Below, one piece after another: positions 44,641 through 53,048 of a DNA stretch of 64,000 nucleotides. Below the pieces are notes generated by a model that was not told the origin of the DNA, searched no databases, and worked only from the letters and a program-made list of their open reading frames with translations. This DNA is from an uncultured bacterium (GTDB lineage: Bacteria; Cyanobacteriota; Vampirovibrionia; Gastranaerophilales; Gastranaerophilaceae), in assembly GCA_958366705.1 (NCBI GenBank), contig CATXCB010000004.1, positions 62,001 through 126,000 on the forward strand. Direction: 5' to 3'. Numbering within the stretch: the first letter of the stretch is position 1; every line of letters starts with the position of its first letter. Both the position numbers and the translations under genes were made by a program.

Positions 44641-45882
44641 ATGGCTAAGATTATTAAAGTTTTAAAAGGAACAAAAGATATTTTGCCACAGGATATAAAT
44701 ATGTGGCATATGTTAGAAGAAAAAGCTAATAATGTTTTTTCTAAATATGGATTCAAAGAAATTAGAACTCCAATTATAGAAGTGACCGAATTGTTTTCTC
44801 GCGGAGTTGGAGATACAACAGATATTGTCAATAAGGAAATGTACACTTTTGAAAAAAGTGACAGATCAATAACTTTAAGACCTGAAAATACGGCAGGTGT
44901 TGTTAGATCTTTTATCGAAAATGGTATGTCAAGATTGTCAGCTCCTGTTAAGCTTTGGTACCACGGTCCAATGTTTAGATATGAAAGACCTCAAGCCGGA
45001 CGCCAAAGACAATTCCATCAGGTTGGTGTTGAAATGTTTGGCATTAAACAAGCTACAGCAGATGCTGAAGTTATTTTAATGGCTGAAAATTATTTAAAAG
45101 CTTTGGGACTTAATGATTTGGAAGTTGAAATAAATTCTCTCGGGTGTCCTAAATGCCGTGAAGAATTTAAAAATAAATTAAAAGCTGTTTTAAAACCGTA
45201 CTTTAATAATTTATGTGAAGACTGTCAGAACAGATATGAAAAAAATCCGTTGAGATTGTTGGATTGTAAAGTCGAATCTTGTAAAGAGATTTTTGATAAA
45301 CCTGAAATTCAAGAAGTTATTAATTCTGATTTTATATGTGATGAATGTGCAGAACATTATACAGAATTAAAATTATACTTGAACAGAATGGGAGTTAAAT
45401 TTACTGAAAATAAACTTTTAGTTCGAGGATTAGATTATTATAATAGAACTGTGTTTGAAATTAAATCAAATAATTTAGGTTCACAAAATGCTGTATGCGG
45501 CGGTGGTAGATATGATAGCCTTGTAGAACAATTAGGCGGTGAATCGACTCCTGCGGTAGGTTTTGCTATGGGTATGGAAAGATTAATATCTTTACTGCCT
45601 GAAAAAGAACCTAAAAAATTAGATGGTTATATTGTATCAAATTTCCCTGTTGATGCGTTTGTATTAGCAGAAGAACTTAGAGCTCAAGGTTTAAATGTAG
45701 AATTTGATTTAACAAATAAAAAATTCTCAAAACAACTTGAAAAAGCTGCAAAAGTTGCTAAATATGCATTCATTTTGGGTGAAGATGAAATATTAAAACA
45801 TCAGGTTTCAATAAAAAATCTTGAAAAAAGTAATCAAATAACTGTAGATAGAAAATCTTGCGCAAAAATGCTGGATTTGTAA
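44641..45882 (+). CDS. hisS: histidyl-tRNA synthetase
   Basis: This ~413-residue class II synthetase charges tRNA-His. It begins MAKIIKVLKGTKDILP, the usual HisS start. Motif 2 is YHGPMFRYERPQAGRQRQFHQVGVE (shown by its core MFRYERPQAGRQRQFHQ), the histidine-binding motif is LVRGLDYYNRTVFE, then AVCGGGRYDSLVE and the C-terminal anticodon-binding domain. A four-cysteine cluster (CPKC...CEDCQN) lies in the insertion domain. The ATG at 44641 is preceded by a consensus promoter and no Shine-Dalgarno; an in-frame TTG at 44620 lies upstream of the -10 and is rejected. Confidence 0.97.
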   Translation: MAKIIKVLKGTKDILPQDINMWHMLEEKANNVFSKYGFKEIRTPIIEVTELFSRGVGDTTDIVNKEMYTFEKSDRSITLRPENTAGVVRSFIENGMSRLSAPVKLWYHGPMFRYERPQAGRQRQFHQVGVEMFGIKQATADAEVILMAENYLKALGLNDLEVEINSLGCPKCREEFKNKLKAVLKPYFNNLCEDCQNRYEKNPLRLLDCKVESCKEIFDKPEIQEVINSDFICDECAEHYTELKLYLNRMGVKFTENKLLVRGLDYYNRTVFEIKSNNLGSQNAVCGGGRYDSLVEQLGGESTPAVGFAMGMERLISLLPEKEPKKLDGYIVSNFPVDAFVLAEELRAQGLNVEFDLTNKKFSKQLEKAAKVAKYAFILGEDEILKHQVSIKNLEKSNQITVDRKSCAKMLDL

Positions 45883-45982
45883 GTTCTAGTCACATTGAGC
45901 TGGTTTATTGTTGCTCTGTATGGTATTTTTTAGATTACTATTTTAGACGGTTTTTGAGGAAATTATTGCATAAACCTTTCAC

Positions 45983-46011
45983 TTGACATATTGTTATGTA
46001 TCACGTATATT
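45983..46011 (+). promoter_or_regulatory. tRNA-Cys promoter
   Basis: TTGACA (45983-45988), 17-base spacer, TATATT (46006-46011). The tRNA begins 12 bases downstream of the -10. Confidence 0.8.
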
Positions 46012-46022
46012 ATAAATATAGT

Positions 46023-46094
46023 GGCGACATGGCCAAGTGGTAAGGCAGAAGCCTGCAAAGCTTTTATCCCCCAGTTCGAATCTGGGTGTCGCCT
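46023..46094 (+). tRNA. tRNA-Cys (anticodon GCA)
   Basis: The acceptor GGCGACA pairs with TGTCGCC (46087-46093), followed by U73, the usual discriminator in tRNA-Cys. The anticodon loop CTGCAAA gives GCA. T arm and D arm are normal. CCA is not encoded. Confidence 0.96.
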
Positions 46095-46120
46095 TTTTTA
46101 AAAACATTTAATGAATTATA

Positions 46121-46158
46121 AAAATCGGTAAACTTCTTGAAGCTTACCGATTTTAAAT
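46121..46158. terminator. intrinsic terminator after tRNA-Cys
   Basis: AAAATCGGTAA pairs with TTACCGATTTT around a loop of about 12 bases, followed by T/A-rich sequence. The rest of 46159-46371 holds no feature apart from a probable promoter area for the next gene. Confidence 0.75.
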
Positions 46159-46371
46159 TAATAAAAGCTCTAACTTATGTTGAAAATCTTGAAATTGTAA
46201 TACAATAACCTAATTCCATTCTTATAAATAATTGGAATTTTTTACATTGAGAATTGTAAACAAATTTGTTTAACAATTAAAGTTATACTATAAATTTGAC
46301 GATTAAAAACTTACAGCTAGAAAGAAGAAAGTTTAAAATTTTTGTGATAAAGTAACAGTAAGAGGAGCTTT

Positions 46372-47034
46372 ATGGTTGAAGATTTAGAAGAAATGTCTTT
46401 TGATATTCCGGATGGTTTATTAGACGAAATTCAACAAAATATCGAGCATATTATAAGAGATTTTGACGTACCGGAAGAAAATAAACTTGAAGTTATAAAA
46501 CAAATCAATTTTATGTACTCAAGAACAAAATATTTGTCTTTAACAGATGAACTGACAGGACTATCTAACAGAAGATGTTTTGACAATTCTTTTGAAAAAG
46601 AGTTTCTCAGAGCGCAGAGATATAAAAATAATCTTACTCTTGTTATGTTTGATATAGATTTTTTCAAACAGGTTAACGATACATATGGCCATCAATGCGG
46701 TGATTATATTTTAAAACAAGTCGCTAACGCTGCACTGCAAACTTTCAGAAAAACAGATACAGTATTTCGTTTTGGAGGTGAAGAATTTACAGTAATTCTC
46801 ACAGAAACAAATATTCAACAAGCATTAATACCATTAGAACGTTTTAGAAAAACCATAGAAACTCTAAATTTGACCTATCAAGGACAACAGATTAATATTA
46901 CTGTAAGTATCGGGGCATGCCAGTTAACAGACGATATTGATTCAAAAGAAAAATTTATTGAAGAAACAGACATTGCATTATACAAAGCAAAAAACGATGG
47001 TAGAAATAAAACAGTTCTTGCTAATTACCAGTAA
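46372..47034 (+). CDS. diguanylate cyclase (GGDEF domain)
   Basis: This 220-residue protein makes cyclic di-GMP. An acidic helical N-terminus (~1-50) precedes the GGDEF domain. FRFGGEEFTVILTE holds the active-site GGEEF and a RxxD inhibitory site (RKTD) lies five residues before it, both intact. LTDELTGLSNRRCFD opens the domain and DIALYKAKNDGRN closes it, as in the family. No membrane or known sensor domain is present. GAGGAG before the ATG is a strong ribosome site. It overlaps the end of the convergent gene by 14 bases. Confidence 0.93.
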   Translation: MVEDLEEMSFDIPDGLLDEIQQNIEHIIRDFDVPEENKLEVIKQINFMYSRTKYLSLTDELTGLSNRRCFDNSFEKEFLRAQRYKNNLTLVMFDIDFFKQVNDTYGHQCGDYILKQVANAALQTFRKTDTVFRFGGEEFTVILTETNIQQALIPLERFRKTIETLNLTYQGQQINITVSIGACQLTDDIDSKEKFIEETDIALYKAKNDGRNKTVLANYQ

Positions 47035-48232
47035 GTTTTAAAATATTTTGAAATTTCAGCCAGCCGGTGACGACATGCTGTATGTTGTCAATGCGAATAA
47101 CACTTGCATTCGGAGTTACCCCGGGTTTGACCCAGTTTGCAGAATTTGGCAGACCTCCTGCTTGTTCTCCCGTTTTAACTTGAACTTTGCTCAAAAACAT
47201 ATTACCTATTGATAAAGATTTAAAAATGATTGTTTTTAGCTGTTCATTATCTGTACAAAAATAGATTGAGGCCAATCCCTCCATAATAGTACCAAGACTG
47301 CAAGGTCTGACGTTATCTTTAAATGCGCCATAATAACTGTTTTTAGGATTAGTAATCTGATTACTCAACATAGGAATAGCCATTTGTTCTGCATATGCCC
47401 TTAATGTATTTTTTTCTTCCGGAGTAACAAGGTCTAATTCAAAAAGTTTTTCTATGGCAAGAACAGACCAGTGATCAAATAGAACATCGACCCCCTGTTT
47501 TTTTCTGTTTTTTGCAAGATATAAAAGTGTTTTTTTAGCTGCGTCCAGCCATTTTTGCTGAGAGTCAATTTCATATAAATAAACAAGTCCTGCAGCCGCT
47601 TCTCCTGCATAATACACGGCTTCTGCTTCACGATTTATCAATCTTTTTTCAAAATCATAATAAGCATAAATTCTTCCGTCTTCTGCTTGCAGACATAAAA
47701 GAAATTCACCCAATCCCTGCAATATTTTTAAATCTACTTCATTCTCTTTATATAAGTCACACAATGCGCATAGAGCAATTCCTGCAGCACCGGATTTGGC
47801 AATTGGAAATTTTATATTTTCTTCCTCAGGTAAAGAAAGGACAATATATTTATCTTTCCCGAGTTTCTTTACATATCTGTCAATAAAATATTTGGATGCC
47901 AGTACTCTTGAATCATGGTATCTGTTTTCAAGCCCGTACTTTTCATACAAAAACATTGAATATAATGTGCCTGCATGACGCAAAGAATTGTATAAATTAT
48001 TATCATATTCTATTTCAGAGTTTACATTTTTACGGTACACAAACCTGCCGTTTTCCAGAATATTACGATTTAGATATCCCATAGAAAGTGCAATCTCTCC
48101 ATAGTAAGGCAAACCTTTAGTATTAGCTTTTGTATTTTTACGCGCATCTTTATAAAGAATAGATACAAAAATTGCAACTAACGTTATAAATACTGTAGGA
48201 ATATATATTGCCGGTGATGATAAATCTAACAT
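47021..48232 (-). CDS. membrane-anchored alpha/alpha-toroid-like protein, unknown function
   Basis: This 403-residue protein has one N-terminal membrane helix (~6-27, AIYIPTVFITLVAIFVSILY) and a soluble domain of repeated helical hairpins. Examples are YNSLRHAGTLYSMFLY, AAGIALCALCDLY, AVYYAGEAAAGLVYLY and LASIYFC. This is the pattern of six-hairpin glycoside hydrolases, epimerases and related toroids. I cannot name the family or active site. It is probably anchored facing the periplasm, with the envelope as its place of work. It converges on the diguanylate cyclase gene (14-base overlap). Confidence 0.6.
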   Translation of the reverse strand: MLDLSSPAIYIPTVFITLVAIFVSILYKDARKNTKANTKGLPYYGEIALSMGYLNRNILENGRFVYRKNVNSEIEYDNNLYNSLRHAGTLYSMFLYEKYGLENRYHDSRVLASKYFIDRYVKKLGKDKYIVLSLPEEENIKFPIAKSGAAGIALCALCDLYKENEVDLKILQGLGEFLLCLQAEDGRIYAYYDFEKRLINREAEAVYYAGEAAAGLVYLYEIDSQQKWLDAAKKTLLYLAKNRKKQGVDVLFDHWSVLAIEKLFELDLVTPEEKNTLRAYAEQMAIPMLSNQITNPKNSYYGAFKDNVRPCSLGTIMEGLASIYFCTDNEQLKTIIFKSLSIGNMFLSKVQVKTGEQAGGLPNSANWVKPGVTPNASVIRIDNIQHVVTGWLKFQNILKLTGN

Positions 48233-48294
48233 AAAATAATTATACCAGAGTAAGTTAAATAAATAATAAAACGTTTGTAGGATTTTTTAAAAAA

Positions 48295-48328
48295 TAAAAA
48301 GACTTTCCGTATCCAGAAAGTCTTTTTA
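48295..48328. terminator. bidirectional-looking intrinsic terminator
   Basis: AAAAAGACTTTC pairs with GAAAGTCTTTTT around an eight-base loop. On the minus strand it ends the 48348 gene. Confidence 0.8.
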
Positions 48329-48347
48329 CCTTATATAAAATTTTTAA

Positions 48348-49499
48348 CTATTTTTTCTTTTTATCTTTAGATTCTTTTTGTAATTTGTCAGCTGCCCCGC
48401 CTGAAATATCATTAACTTGTTTATGTAATTTTTTATTGATAATTTCAGGGTTGTATCTTTCTTCTACAAACTCTATTTTTGATTTTTTCTTCGCAGCTTG
48501 AGTTAAATCATCAAGAGCTTTAATTTGTTTTTCGTTTACTAAATAATCTTTAATATCTGATTTAACTTTTTCGTAAGGCATAACACCAGCCTCACGTCTA
48601 TCTGTAACAAGGATAATGTGATAACCGAATTGAGATTTTACAGGTTCTGTTACAGTATTAGGTTTTGCATTGAATGCAGCTTCTGCAAATTCTTTCACCA
48701 TAGTATTTTTTGCAAAGAAACCTAAATCTCCGCCCTGTTTAGCAGAATTTGGATCTTCTGAATATTTTTTTGCATAAGCTGCGAATTTTGAATTATCTGC
48801 CTGTAATTCTTTAGCTAATTTTTCAGCTTCAGCTTTTTTCTGAGCCATAACTTCTTCAACTTTAGCTTTCAATTCTTTTTCTTCAAATTTTTTCTTAGGG
48901 TCAGAAGTTAATTCTTGCTGAATTTGATAAGGGTTAGCAGCAACTAAAATGTGAGAAGCTCTAACTTGTTTATCGTGTTTAAATTTATCAATATTTTGAT
49001 CATAGAATTTTTTACAATCTGCGTCTTTTACATCAATTTTACCTGCCGAATTAGCAAGTTTTTGCATTTTAACCTGATTTCTTACATCTTTTTTGAAATC
49101 AGCAACAGATACACCATTTTGTTTCAGAACATTCATTAACTGGTCTCTGCCGCCCATTTTATCCATTATTTTCTTAACAGATTCATCGACATCTTTATTT
49201 GTAACCTTGATTCCTCTTGCTTTAGCTTCCTGATTCAAGATTTCCTGAATAATTAGCTGATTGATAACTCGTTGTTCAGTCATTAAATATAAAAATCCGT
49301 CTTTGTTACCTTTCATATCACCAACGCCCATTTTAGCAAAAGGAGATTGAGCAAGTTGTTGATTCATCAAATCATCATAATCTTTTTGAGTAACAGCACC
49401 GTCATTAATTTTAATAATAGCCTGTTGATCTTTTAATCCGCAACCTGTAAACAATATTGCTGATAGCATTAATGTTGCAAGTATTTTTGAACCTTTCAT
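48348..49499 (-). CDS. lipoprotein parvulin-type peptidyl-prolyl isomerase (PrsA/SurA-like)
   Basis: This 383-residue foldase has a lipoprotein signal peptide with lipobox LFTGC (Cys20). A SurA-N-like helical domain (~25-155) precedes the parvulin domain, with VRASHILVAANP (~180), EDPNSAKQGGDLGFF and FGYHIILVTDRREAG. Such enzymes help outer-membrane and exported proteins to fold. The parvulin domain carries a long charged insertion after the first motif (~190-230). The Lys-rich tail is unusual but plausible. It follows mfd by 15 bases on the same strand and could be read through from it. Confidence 0.92.
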   Translation of the reverse strand: MKGSKILATLMLSAILFTGCGLKDQQAIIKINDGAVTQKDYDDLMNQQLAQSPFAKMGVGDMKGNKDGFLYLMTEQRVINQLIIQEILNQEAKARGIKVTNKDVDESVKKIMDKMGGRDQLMNVLKQNGVSVADFKKDVRNQVKMQKLANSAGKIDVKDADCKKFYDQNIDKFKHDKQVRASHILVAANPYQIQQELTSDPKKKFEEKELKAKVEEVMAQKKAEAEKLAKELQADNSKFAAYAKKYSEDPNSAKQGGDLGFFAKNTMVKEFAEAAFNAKPNTVTEPVKSQFGYHIILVTDRREAGVMPYEKVKSDIKDYLVNEKQIKALDDLTQAAKKKSKIEFVEERYNPEIINKKLHKQVNDISGGAADKLQKESKDKKKK

Positions 49500-49514
49500 A
49501 ATAACTCTCTTTCT

Positions 49515-52500
49515 TTAATATTCATGACTAACTTTATGTATATAATAAAACAAATCACTTAAAATGTTAAATTCTTCATTAAAATTTACATACGAAGTAT
49601 TGATAATCAATATTGACGTCCCCTCTGTACATGATTTAGGTGCTATTGTAAATTTAATTTTTCTTGCCAGATTTGCCGGCAAAACTTTTTGAATAATGTT
49701 CCATTCGGCTTTAGAATATGGAGTATAAACACGAATAGTTTCACCGGCTTCCCTTATTGCAGAAATTTTTATTTCTGTCGCAGAAAGTCTAAGTCTAATC
49801 AATTTGATAAGATTTTCAACGGACTCCGGGGGTTTTGCAAAACGGTCTCTCCATTCTTCTACAATATAATCTAATTCAATAGATGTTTTTACATCTGCTA
49901 AACGTTTATATTCTATCATTTTTTGTTCGGAAGAACCCACCCATTCATCAGGAATGTAAGCTGTTACATTTATATCAACAATAGTTGGATTAACCTTGTC
50001 AACCTTTTCACCTTGAAGCTCTAAAACTGTTTCTTCCAGAAGTTCGCAGTATGTGTCAAAACCAACGTTTATCATGTGCCCGTGTTGTTTTGTACCCAGG
50101 ATATTCCCGACACCGCGGATTTCAACATCTCGAAGTGCAATTTGGTATCCGCTGCCAAGGGTTGTAAACTCTTTTATTGCTTTGAGTCTGTGGACAGCAT
50201 CTTTTGTAATTTCTTTACATTTTTTGTAGAAACAATAACAATAAGCTTGTCTTTGTGAACGTCCAACTCTGCCTCTCAACTGGTATAATTGCGCAAGACC
50301 AAATCTATCAGCATCATGAATTATCATTGTATTTGCATTTGGAATATCAATTCCGTTCTCAATAATTGTTGTTGCCAGAAGAACATCATATTCGTGATTA
50401 GAAAAATCAACAATCACTTCCTCTAACTGTTTTTCATCCATCTGACCGTGACCGATGGCAATTCTTGCATTCGGAACAATTTTTTGTAATTGGGTTTTCA
50501 TCTCCTGAATGGTTTCAACGCGGTTATAAAGATAAAATACCTGCCCTTCTCTATCTAATTCGTGATTTATGGCATTTTTAACCATATTTTCGTTCCACTC
50601 GCCCACAAATGTTTTTATTGGAAGACGATTTTTAGGCGGAGTATTGATTACAGACATATCTTTAATTCCTGATAAAGACATATATAATGTTCTTGGAATA
50701 GGAGTTGCTGACATTGAGAGTATATCAATATTTTCACGCAATTGTTTTAATTTTTCTTTATGGCGAACCCCGAATCTATGTTCCTCGTCAATAACAAGCA
50801 GACCCAAATCCTTAAAAATAATTCCGTCTTGTAAAAGTCTGTGGGTACCGATTACAACATCACAGGTTCCTGTAGCAAGATTTTTCACGGTTTCTTTCTG
50901 CTCTTTTGAAGTTCTGAATCTTGAAAGAAGTTCTACACCGACACCGAATGGTTTAAATCTTTCTGCTATTGTCTGGTAATGCTGAAGAGCTAAAATAGTT
51001 GTTGGAACAACCACTGCAACCTGTTTGCCGGAAGTTATAGCTTTAAAGATTGCACGCATTGCAACTTCTGTTTTACCAAATCCTACATCACCACAAATTA
51101 ACCTATCCATAGGTTGTGAAGATTCCATATCAGATTTTACTTGTGAAATTGCTTTTAACTGGTCAGGAGTTTCGACGTATTCAAATGCCTCTTCCATTTC
51201 AAGCTGCCAGGTTGTATCAGGTAAAAATTGAATACCTTCCTGCATTTTTCGTCTGGCATAAAGTCTCAGCAAATCATACGCAACAACTTCAACAGCTTTT
51301 TTTACTTTAGCCTTTGTGTTTTCCCAATCCTTACCGCCCATTCTGGAAAGTTTTGGTTTAACTGTACCTGAACCGCGGTATCTGCACAGCAAATTTATTT
51401 GTTCTGCAGGAATATGCAATCTATCTTTATTGGCATATTCAATTGTTAAGTAATCTTTTAATTGACCATCAATTTCTTGTTTTGATAAACCTTTATATAT
51501 CCCAAGACCATGAATAGAATGAACTACAATTTCACCCGGTTTTATATCATTAATATTTTCAATAAATTCAGGTTTTTCTTTGTAATAGGATTTTTTTGAG
51601 GCGGTAATTTCTTTTGAGCGTTTGTTAAAAAGTTCTCTATCAGTTATGACAATTGTTTTGAAATCTTCTAAAATACACCCGCCGCTAACAATACTTTCAG
51701 CGTATTCTACAGAATATATTTCTCTTTCTGCCAGAATTTCTTTTACTCTTTCAGGATAATCAGTGGCTATGATAATTCTATAATCCCCACTCTCACAAGG
51801 GGCGAGAGAATTGTTAATGAACTCCGTAATTAAATCCAAATTTGCTTCGAAATTTCTCAACGGCTGGGCATTAAACTCAATCAAGTCACCCATTTGACCG
51901 TCAATAAAATTGTTAAAACCGATTTTTACAAAATAAGATGTTTTTCTTAGAAATTCTTCATAAGTAAGATGATTTTTACCATTAATATTTTTTATCAGAC
52001 CGAGTTTTAAATTTTCCTCAAGCTGTTTTTCAAAGTTATCATCCAAAAATTCATATTTAGAATAAATCTCAACGGTTTCATCAAAAACAAGAGTGTAATC
52101 TTCAAAATAATCTAAAATACTGACAAGATTTTTATTAAAAAGATTCTGGTAAACTTCAATTCCCTCAAAATAGTTTTCTTCCGGAACATCTTCCTCATCA
52201 TTTTCAATCAACTCTGTTTGTAGATTTTTGACAACATCTTCTTGCCCTGCAGTAATAAATTTATAAATAGGAAAAATTTGAGCTTCTTTAATTTTTTCAA
52301 CAGATTTTTGAGTTTCATTATCAAAATATCTTATATCAACAACTTCATCTCCCCAGAGTTCAATTCTGACAGGATTTTCGTCCGGAGAATAAATATCTGC
52401 AATATCCCCTCTTATACTGAATTCCGAGATATCACTAACCATTGTGGATTTTTTATACCCTAAGTCTACAAGTTTTCTTGCCAATGTTTTCAAATCGAGA

Positions 52501-52919
52501 GTGTCGCCGATTTTTATTTTTAGAGCATTTTTTTTGAAAAAATCAGCATTTGGAAACTTTTCCAACAGAGCTTTTACAGGACAAAGAACAATATCAGGTT
52601 TGTTATTCAGAATTTGTAATTGTTCCGCATAGTCATACAAATTTGGCGTCACAGTCTCGTACATAGAAATATTCTGAAAAGGCATTACTGATGAGTGTAA
52701 TCCAAAACTTGACAACAAATCACTTTTATATTTCAAAGCGTTTTGCTCAGTCGAGGTTATAAATAAAACCTTTTTCTTTGAATAAGTTTTAATTTTCGAT
52801 AGAAGAAAAAGACGTAAAACAGAAGTCAAACCGGTAACAGCAAAAGATTTACCCTCTTTTATTCTTAATCTAAAATCTTCATAACTCTGTGTAATATTAT
52901 CCGTATTTATATTAAGCAT
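49515..52919 (-). CDS. mfd: transcription-repair coupling factor
   Basis: This ~1134-residue protein releases RNA polymerase stalled at DNA damage and recruits UvrA. The N-terminal UvrB-like part is followed by the polymerase-binding CarD-like domain (GEIVVHSIHGLGIYKGL). The RecG-like translocase shows Walker A GDVGFGKTEVA, VIDEEHRFG and SATPIPRT, with QLRGRVGRSQRQAYCYCF near the end. The TRCF C-terminal domain is present. A TATAAT at 52932-52927 overlaps the first in-frame ATG (52928), so I use the ATG at 52919, seven bases after that box. Confidence 0.97.
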   Translation of the reverse strand: MLNINTDNITQSYEDFRLRIKEGKSFAVTGLTSVLRLFLLSKIKTYSKKKVLFITSTEQNALKYKSDLLSSFGLHSSVMPFQNISMYETVTPNLYDYAEQLQILNNKPDIVLCPVKALLEKFPNADFFKKNALKIKIGDTLDLKTLARKLVDLGYKKSTMVSDISEFSIRGDIADIYSPDENPVRIELWGDEVVDIRYFDNETQKSVEKIKEAQIFPIYKFITAGQEDVVKNLQTELIENDEEDVPEENYFEGIEVYQNLFNKNLVSILDYFEDYTLVFDETVEIYSKYEFLDDNFEKQLEENLKLGLIKNINGKNHLTYEEFLRKTSYFVKIGFNNFIDGQMGDLIEFNAQPLRNFEANLDLITEFINNSLAPCESGDYRIIIATDYPERVKEILAEREIYSVEYAESIVSGGCILEDFKTIVITDRELFNKRSKEITASKKSYYKEKPEFIENINDIKPGEIVVHSIHGLGIYKGLSKQEIDGQLKDYLTIEYANKDRLHIPAEQINLLCRYRGSGTVKPKLSRMGGKDWENTKAKVKKAVEVVAYDLLRLYARRKMQEGIQFLPDTTWQLEMEEAFEYVETPDQLKAISQVKSDMESSQPMDRLICGDVGFGKTEVAMRAIFKAITSGKQVAVVVPTTILALQHYQTIAERFKPFGVGVELLSRFRTSKEQKETVKNLATGTCDVVIGTHRLLQDGIIFKDLGLLVIDEEHRFGVRHKEKLKQLRENIDILSMSATPIPRTLYMSLSGIKDMSVINTPPKNRLPIKTFVGEWNENMVKNAINHELDREGQVFYLYNRVETIQEMKTQLQKIVPNARIAIGHGQMDEKQLEEVIVDFSNHEYDVLLATTIIENGIDIPNANTMIIHDADRFGLAQLYQLRGRVGRSQRQAYCYCFYKKCKEITKDAVHRLKAIKEFTTLGSGYQIALRDVEIRGVGNILGTKQHGHMINVGFDTYCELLEETVLELQGEKVDKVNPTIVDINVTAYIPDEWVGSSEQKMIEYKRLADVKTSIELDYIVEEWRDRFAKPPESVENLIKLIRLRLSATEIKISAIREAGETIRVYTPYSKAEWNIIQKVLPANLARKIKFTIAPKSCTEGTSILIINTSYVNFNEEFNILSDLFYYIHKVSHEY

Positions 52920-52980
52920 ATCAGACATTATAAACCAAAATATAAAAAGGTAAAGAACAAGAAGTCAGAACTTGTATTTT

Positions 52981-53000
52981 GTCGGCTTGGTAAAGCCGAC
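52981..53000. repeat. GTCGGCTTGGTAAAGCCGAC hairpin repeat
   Basis: A perfect 8-bp inverted repeat with loop GGTA, preceded by TTTT and followed by CTAC. A near-identical copy lies at 5725-5744. Confidence 0.7.
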
Positions 53001-53048
53001 CTACATTAGAATTATATTGTTTGCTTTAACAGTTTGTGGCAAAATACT

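Noticed and set aside
50569..50979. Long open frame (136 codons) antisense to mfd.
   Set aside because: Fully inside the well-supported mfd gene; typical antisense shadow in a low-GC gene.
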